64,000 nucleotides of DNA from Tritrichomonas musculus (taxonomy: Eukaryota > Parabasalia > Tritrichomonadida > Tritrichomonadidae): the NCBI GenBank assembly GCA_039105265.1, contig JAPFFF010000052.1, positions 744,001 to 808,000 on the forward strand, in the 5' to 3' direction. A program made the translations under genes and the position numbers. Below the pieces are notes generated by a model. The model did no database searches and was not told where the DNA came from. It saw only the letters and a program-made list of their open reading frames with translations. Of this stretch, positions 58,901 through 64,000 are shown piece after piece; position 1 is the first letter of the stretch; the number at the start of each line of letters is the position of its first letter.

Positions 58901-61367
58901 TTTTAATGAGTGATTTAGTTAGATTTGATTTGAACATTTTGGGTGAATATTCTTTAAACTCATCTTGGATGAATCGACATAATTCAAGGAAAACAAGATG
59001 TGAAATTTTATATTGTGGTTCCCTTAAAGGAACTGGATAAAGACTTGGATTATTATATGAAATATCAAGAGGATATTCGGTCTTTAATGGATTACAAACA
59101 TCCAAGATTTTTGGATTCATAAGCTCGAACTTTTTCTTGATGAAATTCTTGATTCGATTTTCACTTGTGAAGAAATCTTCTTGAATTCCTGAATTATAGA
59201 AAATATTGAAGTTTTTCACTGGATTTTGTTTGATACAAGATAAAAGAAGTCTTGTTGCAGTAGCCATTTGTTCATCAATTCTAATCTTCTTGAAAATTTC
59301 GTCAATTTCATTGTCGATCTCTTCTTCATCATCGTAATAATTCATGCTCAAATGAGATCTAGAAATAACTTGAGTAAGAATAGATTGATAAGATTGTGCG
59401 TTAAATGGTTGGATGTATTTTGACACGAAATTTTCAACAAAAGATTTATCTAGTTCACTTCCAACAATGACTGCAAGAGGATCAAGAAAAGTAATTGATG
59501 CAACTTTAATTCTAATATTTATATATTTTGCATTTTTTACCAATGAAACAAGTTCGCAAAATCTATAATAAACATCGATTGCATTCTTCTTTAATTCAAC
59601 ATCTTTGGACAAAATACTTTCTCTCAATATTTTCTTAACAAATTGGAAATATGAGTAATAGCCATCTTGGAAGAGTGACTTATCATTATTTTCCCAGAAA
59701 CGAAGAGTTTGAAGGAAGATTTCAACAAGGTTCATTTTACAATTTTCTTTTGGATTTGCTGCTGATTTTCCTTCACGAAAACCGAACTTGTCAATAGAAT
59801 ATCTTTTTGCTTCAGGTAAAATCAACTTTATATCTTGAACAGAATGAAGTTGACAAATAAAATTGACAAGTGTTGTTGGATTATTTGATGTTATAATATG
59901 AGAAAACTTAGTATTATCCGTTGGATGACGAATGACACCTAAAACAAGTTTGTTTCTCATTTCAGCATCAAGAAAATTAAGTGCAGTGTGAGAAAATTGA
60001 GAGCATTTTCTCATGTAATAATCAATATCAATATTAGGATCTCTTGGAATTGGCAATACATTGTTGTTTTCATTTAATTGGTTCAATAAATAACAACAAA
60101 TTTCAGGATAAGCCGTAACGTCGACATTCAAAGTTTTTTCTTTTTCAAAAATCTTAGAAATTACAGACTTAATGAAAAGAAAACATTCATCCAATTTAGG
60201 TGAATAAAAATTACTAAAAGTAGTCATTTGTTGATATGAAAGAAGATTGCAACAACGGAAAAAGTTATCAGATTGTTTTCTTTCAATTAATTCACGAACT
60301 GTCATGTCAATTGTAGCATTGAAAAGTTTATCGTAAATACCGTCATTTAAATCTCTAACGAAATGCATAATCATGCAATTTGTAAAGAAAGCACGTGTTA
60401 TTTTATCGATAAAGTTTTCTTTGTTCTCTTCAACGGCCTTTTTGAATACTTTATAATAGTAGTTTGGCGAAATAACTTTGCAATCTTCAAAAACATTGCT
60501 GCTTTCTAAAATGCCTCTATTTCCATTGTTTTGTAAAATTGGTTCTTGTGCAAAAGATAAGAAGTATTTTGAAGTATAATGTTCATTAAAGACACTTTGC
60601 AATAATTCAATGATTTCTTTGTCGTTTTTGTAGTCTAAAACTGAATCTTGAAGGCCCCGAACTATCAATCGAATGTACGGATTGATAAGAACATCTCGCA
60701 TGTATTCGATTTTTTTATCAAATGCTGTACTGGTTTGAAGGAATACAAAACAATCTTTTAACGAATTGATAACTTCTTTAAATACTTCTCGACGACCGAT
60801 AGGAAAAGTGCCCATTTCGCGGTTTATGTATATATAAACGCCGTTTAAACAATCGCGTTCTTTTAAGTTTTTGTAACTGAAATTCTTCTTCGAATCTGGG
60901 GATAATGTTGATAATATGTGCATGAAGTATTCTTGGAGACTCCTACCAAAGTGGAATTCGGAGTTTGGAACTCGACTATCAAGGATTATGCGTAAGATAT
61001 TTAATGGTAAACATTTGACTATCGAAGAGGGTTCTAGATCACCACCATGAATGTAGATACCTTTCATTAATTTAACCGCAATGTCGGAAAATTTGGAATC
61101 AGTGTCGCAAAATGATTCCATTCGCTTTAATACATTATTGGACACTTCTACGGGTGCTGTGTCAATAAGAGATAAGATCTGTTCTTCAGTCATGTCTTTT
61201 AATGCCGCTTTAGATTCATCCGATCGAAAGAATTCTAATATTAATCCGATGTATGCATTTCGAGATGAAGCAAGCTCAATTAAAGATGTCCAGTCTTTTT
61301 TCTGAACAATTTCGTGCAAATAATCTGAGTCTTTTGCTTTGATGTATATTTCTTGACCTTTTTCCAT
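55905..61367 (-). CDS. Large protein of unknown family with Pro-rich, Cys-rich and acidic C-terminus (1820 aa)
   Basis: I do not recognise a domain. Residues 1 to about 1640 are predicted-helical, without low complexity (KKDWTSLIELASSRNAYIGL, LNGVYIYINREMGTFPIGRR), and look like an alpha-solenoid or a large enzyme scaffold. A Pro/Ala-rich linker (SAPPPGAIRF, AAAPPPPPEPIMDF) lies at about 1650-1690. A cysteine cluster (ECAPCEPECAPECEMDAG, then CNDECLDVAECECK) is at about 1733-1766. A strongly acidic tail (Asp/Glu with Gly) runs to 1810 and ends QINDAFDLFF. The Cys pattern might bind metal. The tail composition recalls disordered acidic ends of nuclear or ubiquitin-related proteins, but nothing confirms that. 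The frame is uninterrupted over 5.4 kb, which argues for strong constraint. No membrane segment or signal peptide is seen. Confidence 0.85.
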   Translation of the reverse strand: MEKGQEIYIKAKDSDYLHEIVQKKDWTSLIELASSRNAYIGLILEFFRSDESKAALKDMTEEQILSLIDTAPVEVSNNVLKRMESFCDTDSKFSDIAVKLMKGIYIHGGDLEPSSIVKCLPLNILRIILDSRVPNSEFHFGRSLQEYFMHILSTLSPDSKKNFSYKNLKERDCLNGVYIYINREMGTFPIGRREVFKEVINSLKDCFVFLQTSTAFDKKIEYMRDVLINPYIRLIVRGLQDSVLDYKNDKEIIELLQSVFNEHYTSKYFLSFAQEPILQNNGNRGILESSNVFEDCKVISPNYYYKVFKKAVEENKENFIDKITRAFFTNCMIMHFVRDLNDGIYDKLFNATIDMTVRELIERKQSDNFFRCCNLLSYQQMTTFSNFYSPKLDECFLFIKSVISKIFEKEKTLNVDVTAYPEICCYLLNQLNENNNVLPIPRDPNIDIDYYMRKCSQFSHTALNFLDAEMRNKLVLGVIRHPTDNTKFSHIITSNNPTTLVNFICQLHSVQDIKLILPEAKRYSIDKFGFREGKSAANPKENCKMNLVEIFLQTLRFWENNDKSLFQDGYYSYFQFVKKILRESILSKDVELKKNAIDVYYRFCELVSLVKNAKYINIRIKVASITFLDPLAVIVGSELDKSFVENFVSKYIQPFNAQSYQSILTQVISRSHLSMNYYDDEEEIDNEIDEIFKKIRIDEQMATATRLLLSCIKQNPVKNFNIFYNSGIQEDFFTSENRIKNFIKKKFELMNPKILDVCNPLKTEYPLDISYNNPSLYPVPLREPQYKISHLVFLELCRFIQDEFKEYSPKMFKSNLTKSLIKIQNLVNDISNGGYDIFNYNFSLDMPKIDTQRNFYIDQTRNNFNVLYSKPFFEFLNEVNKNECSIYNDESYEIVKNASIARFLNEEDYLQQKNKPPPKFNGFPIFIIFQSHRYSDNIFNTKSFYENVKNFKLQTYRNTNNLNQDLIKTIERTYNNTKYLDNEPYDDVFKVDTTTHRSHELSESAKTPYYRKNVHTCFITIMDALNKCKADSFANEYDSIEYLQNFTSIKDYGSKSSSYSMLTELFDLLINDFVSTKTNLSKMYKNRIASYNDVYRFMVSVSQLCSPNIGNLSNLQKLCGLNERTIAQKVPNKNIALFDAIFKNGNIEQILLCMNSPLFLLNSNDFYHYLLHQSGLVECKKIINTLINEVSSGKQILDDFLVSLAACSIHPRFVGFPAPQSTLEYLKKITNRSIYAKRAACANAVYYSIMAHLAGEKIPLKEILDIIESAHSKSPDEITAFFCILISENASIRKMSSIPALSDLMIDDALPRHYIIQQGPELNIPKEIGDLYYKCIEKIILSGLKSKKSHIYELTVTVLNEINVGPEIHQIISPFIEKGLKEIEPSDDNEAFLTYATSFTMKNPEFANCFDSYCEALSKIQKHSFAILKANTHLNKDSPYPEPFKKLENSYSTIINTIEKPFIEFKEENEMVSVSQFSRKLLNVLRKKRPAVAQDVFLRLESYASIFGDQLVEDMVHLYKQDKKEEALSKFIIIVTHHEEIVIGLPKSVTQIYQHLKSSFTAKHSVELSRNLDDSQSKLRFSMQRASELADLISPDVLSHMPDEKTIEGLNEDELVEILSNLGIFCKKKEEVITYTTYSVDSFSNSAPPPGAIRFNRVHGPQVKYGAMKMASLGAAAPPPPPEPIMDFAAPMAAPQSFTVTNAMADLADSKVASFASAKRKTRMAPRVLMEAKECAPCEPECAPECEMDAGITCNDECLDVAECECKVDADDDVEAENEIEAENDDGDNETAGGEGNAEEEGGENELNQDQINDAFDLFF

Positions 61368-62120
61368 GAGAAAAAAAAAATAAAAAAAACACTTTCAAAA
61401 TTTTGAAAGGATGTTGGGATTTTGAAAGATATTGAAAGAAAATAATCGTTTATGTTAATATTTTCATTTTTTATCATTTATATATAATATAAAATGTTTT
61501 TTAGTATTTTGTTATTTGTAAAATCCTATTTTTTGGTGAATTGATACATTGAAAAAAAAAATTACTTTTCATAGAAGGTTAGATTTGATAGAAAATGAAG
61601 TGATAGTTTAATTGAAAGAAAGCTTTTGATCAAAAGAATTAATCAATTATATTTTAAAATTTTTATAATATTTTATGTACATAAATAATTATTTTAAAAT
61701 TTTAAGGCTTAATTGTTGAATTTCAATAATATAGATTTTCAAACTTCATAATGATCATTTTTTAAAATAGTAAAATAAAAAAAATATACTTTTGGTAAAT
61801 GCATTAGGTAAAATAATGGTATTTACTCACAATTATCAAAATATAATTTTTTTTTTTTAGGAAGAATAAAACTTAAATAAAAGCACAATCCTTATATTTT
61901 TTCATATTAGCATTATAATCCCTTTCAATTACTTCTGATATTTAACATAAATATAATCTGATTTTATTTTATTTTGCTTCAAATATTCTAATTTTTGTTC
62001 ATAACTTGAATGTCAAACGTGATATTAATAAAGCAATTCAATTTTAACTATGTTGCAATAAATCTTGGCATCAGTTAATGTATTTTTTATCTATTCAAAA
62101 CCATCTAAATCTTTTTATTT
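61368..62120. other. Intergenic, A+T-rich
   Basis: No gene is seen. It holds the 5' flank of the 1820-aa gene (poly-A near 61372-61390) and featureless A+T-rich DNA. Confidence 0.5.
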
Positions 62121-62404
62121 TACAGTTATGTATAAAATATTGGAGCAGTATAAAAAGTTGAAGCACTTTTTTGACAAATTTTCTCTTCTTCTTCATTCGA
62201 AAAATTCACTGACTTTAGTCTAATATAAAAATGACATAGTTATTTATAAAAAGTATTAAACGCTTAGCATTTTGGTATATTTTACTTTTGGATAACTTTA
62301 ATATATGATGAGAAAAAAATTGATTTTTGAAAAAAAATTTTGAAAATTTGTTAAAAAAGTGCTTCAACTTTTTATACTGCTTCAATATTTTATACATAAC
62401 TGTA
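62121..62404. mobile_element. 284-bp TA-bounded element with 63-bp inverted repeats (mariner-type MITE)
   Basis: Left arm 62121-62183 begins TACAGTTATGTATAAAATAT. The right arm 62342-62404 is its reverse complement at 61 of 63 positions. Both ends are TA followed inward by CAGT, the pattern of Tc1/mariner elements, whose target is TA. The 158-bp interior has no gene. Near-identical arms imply a young insertion. It lies upstream of the cupin gene, about 90 bp from the duplicated promoter block. Confidence 0.8.
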
Positions 62405-62496
62405 ATGTTTTTATGCATTTTTGTTATTTTTAACTTGTTTTTTATAAAAAAAATTGGCTCTGTTGCTATTTTTACGGAATGATAGATTAATCTATT

Positions 62497-62746
62497 TTTT
62501 TCTCACTAATATTAGTTTATTAAACTTTTTCAGTTTTTTTCTCATGAATGATATTTTTAACTTTTTTGCTAAAGATTGAACATATTATTCAAAAAAAGAA
62601 TTACTATAGATAAAAGTACTATAGGAAATTGTATTCATTCAAAAAATTACTATAGTAAAAATATGTATTCAAATAATATGAAGTGAGATGATATGTTGGC
62701 CTAATCAATTTATATCATTTCATTTTTATTTTTTGGTAAAGAATAA
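62497..62746 (+). promoter_or_regulatory. Cupin upstream region, conserved in a second copy
   Basis: About 250 bp before the ATG are shared with 55085-55346. Conserved words shared by both copies, such as GAAGTGAGATGATATGTTGGCC and the ACTATAG...CTATAGT inverted pair, mark candidate control elements. Position relative to the start is the same in both copies. Confidence 0.45.
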
Positions 62747-63199
62747 ATGTCAGTGAAAACAGTTGCAGAAGGAGCAAATTACACAGCTGTCAACATCGGA
62801 AAACTCAGTGATTTGAACAAACATGAATTAAAAGGACCAGATGGAAAAGTCATGTGCACTGGAAAAGTCTTTTTAAGCCATGCAACAAAAATGACAGGAT
62901 CAGAAATTTCATATACAACAATCCAACCAGGAGGTACAACTCCTTTCTTCCATCTTCATCACAAGCACGAAGAAGTTTATTTAATCATTTCAGGATCAGG
63001 TGAATATCAGATTGATGACATAGTCTTCCCAATCGAAGAAGGTTCAGTTGTTCGAGTTGGAACTGAAGCATGCAGAGGATTGAAGAACACAGGAAAAGTT
63101 CCATTAGTTTATCTTTGTGTTCAAACAACTGAAAATTCATACAAAGGAGATATTCCAAATGAATATGAAATCACAAAAACTGAACCAAAATTTCATTAA
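62747..63199 (+). CDS. Small cupin-fold protein (150 aa)
   Basis: A single cupin_2 domain is visible. Motif 1 is GGTTPFFHLHHKHEEVYLII with SGSGEY, fitting G(X)5HXH(X)3,4E(X)6G, so His, His and Glu are in place to bind a metal. Motif 2 is the weaker PIEEGSVVRVGTEACRGLKN, in which the second-motif His is replaced. Small one-domain cupins of this kind in bacteria act as sugar isomerase-like or oxygenase-like enzymes, or as binding proteins; the reaction is unknown. No signal peptide. Its promoter and first 22 codons exist as a truncated copy at 55.1-55.4 kb. A bacterial origin is plausible. Confidence 0.9.
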   Translation: MSVKTVAEGANYTAVNIGKLSDLNKHELKGPDGKVMCTGKVFLSHATKMTGSEISYTTIQPGGTTPFFHLHHKHEEVYLIISGSGEYQIDDIVFPIEEGSVVRVGTEACRGLKNTGKVPLVYLCVQTTENSYKGDIPNEYEITKTEPKFH

Positions 63200-63840
63200 T
63201 TAAACAATAAATTCCGAATCTTTATTTTATACTTGTATATTTTTTTTCAAATACAGCCTTTTAGGAATTATAATTTTTTTTTTAGAATTTTCCAGCAATT
63301 ACAGGTTACCTAATTTATTAAAATCAAAAATGATCGAGAAGACTGGTTAACAATCGAAATTATATGATTTTTAATTATTAATGTAATTTGTGGATTACAT
63401 TTGATATTTCTCCATTTGTCTCAACTTTAAGGACTATAATATTTTATTATATGTAAGATCAACCAGAGTTGTAAATATAAATAAAAATATTCATCAAACA
63501 CTTTGAAAAATGGCAATGAACAATAATAAGTTATATATAAAATCAAAAAACATGAAATAAGTAGAAAAAATATTAATATTATAAAAATTATATATTTAAT
63601 TTAAGGCAATTTATTCTTCAAACTTTTGAATATTCAATGAGCAAATAGAATATATTTTAAAAAAGTATTATATTTAAATTAATTTAAATAATATTACCTG
63701 CTCATTTAATACATTTACATCTATGCTTTTATCACAGAATATAAAAATATAAGACAAAGATATTTTAATTTTTTAAATTTAAATAACCTAACAAAAATTG
63801 AATTAAAGGTCAAAAAAAGACCACATTTTCAAAGTTCCTA
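63200..63840. other. Intergenic
   Basis: A+T-rich; no gene is seen. It contains poly-T runs near 63241 and 63272. AAAGGTCAAAAAAAGACCAC near 63806 includes a small inverted repeat (GGTC/GACC) just before the next ATG. Confidence 0.5.
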
Positions 63841-64000
63841 ATGCAACAATATTTAAATCTGATGGAAGATATCCAAGATAACCTTCTACATTTTATTGAA
63901 AATGAAGAGGATGATAAAAGTGCCCTTGATTCATTTAACAAAATCATAAATCAAAATCATATTCTGGATAATAAAAATATAATGATAGAATTACTTTCTT
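63841..64000 (+). CDS. Start of another DUF3447-type ankyrin protein, 3' end outside the window
   Basis: The ATG at 63841 opens a frame that stays open to the end of the window (53 codons). MQQYLNLMEDIQDNLLHFIE followed by an acidic run and SFNKIINQNHI resembles the start of the gene at 41281 (MNSQEYLDMMNSIYEKILNF, then LEEEVSSDKN). The family is inferred from this N-terminal similarity, and the rest lies outside. Confidence 0.65.
   Translation, partial: MQQYLNLMEDIQDNLLHFIENEEDDKSALDSFNKIINQNHILDNKNIMIELLS

Overview
The window looks like nuclear DNA of a trichomonad (parabasalid protist), most probably a Tritrichomonas such as T. foetus. This rests on very A+T-rich, compact, apparently intronless genes, and on the family mix: ankyrin proteins with a DUF3447-type N-terminal domain, BspA-like leucine-rich repeats, Sel1-repeat proteins (one fused to a protein kinase), TKL-like kinases, EF-hand relics, bacterial-type metabolic genes and Kolobok-like DNA transposons. 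No sequence search was possible, so the species call is inference.

Layout. 1-9.4 kb: the 3' part of an ankyrin gene, a small fragment, and a giant kinase-Sel1 gene with a very recent 377-codon internal duplication. 10-19.4 kb: a TIP30/HTATIP2-like reductase, a divergent pair (Asn-rich basic protein and 1580-aa Sel1 protein), a TTAA-bounded palindromic element and an Sds3/BRMS1-like protein. 20-25.4 kb: a Kolobok-like transposon followed by about 3.5 kb of decayed DNA. 25.4-35 kb: a PARG-like macrodomain protein, a CoA-dependent acyltransferase-fold protein, a second TTAA-bounded element, an ankyrin-BspA protein, a flavin-reductase-fold protein, a broken tandem kinase and a tRNA-Lys. 35.6-41.3 kb: a reverse-strand ankyrin locus in which nine single 33-codon ankyrin modules and a terminal module with a stop codon are separated by arrays of about 25-bp minisatellite. 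41.3-46.8 kb: mostly non-coding, with two damaged surface-protein-like genes. 46.8-54.2 kb: a GH2 beta-galactosidase, an EF-hand gene with an in-frame TGA, a kinase fragment and a Sel1 protein ending in a possible prenylation motif. 54.6-64 kb: a small membrane protein, an 1820-aa protein of unknown family, a cupin gene with a truncated promoter-bearing copy 7.4 kb away, two palindromic MITE-like elements, and the start of another ankyrin gene.

The genes do not form an operon-like pathway. The common theme is expansion and decay of repeat-protein and kinase families, with transposon-derived palindromes in the intergenic gaps. The strongest unusual signals are the minisatellite-punctuated ankyrin locus, the 377-codon duplication, the TTAA-flanked elements that share a terminus type with the local transposase, and the chimeric small ORF made from a truncated cupin copy.
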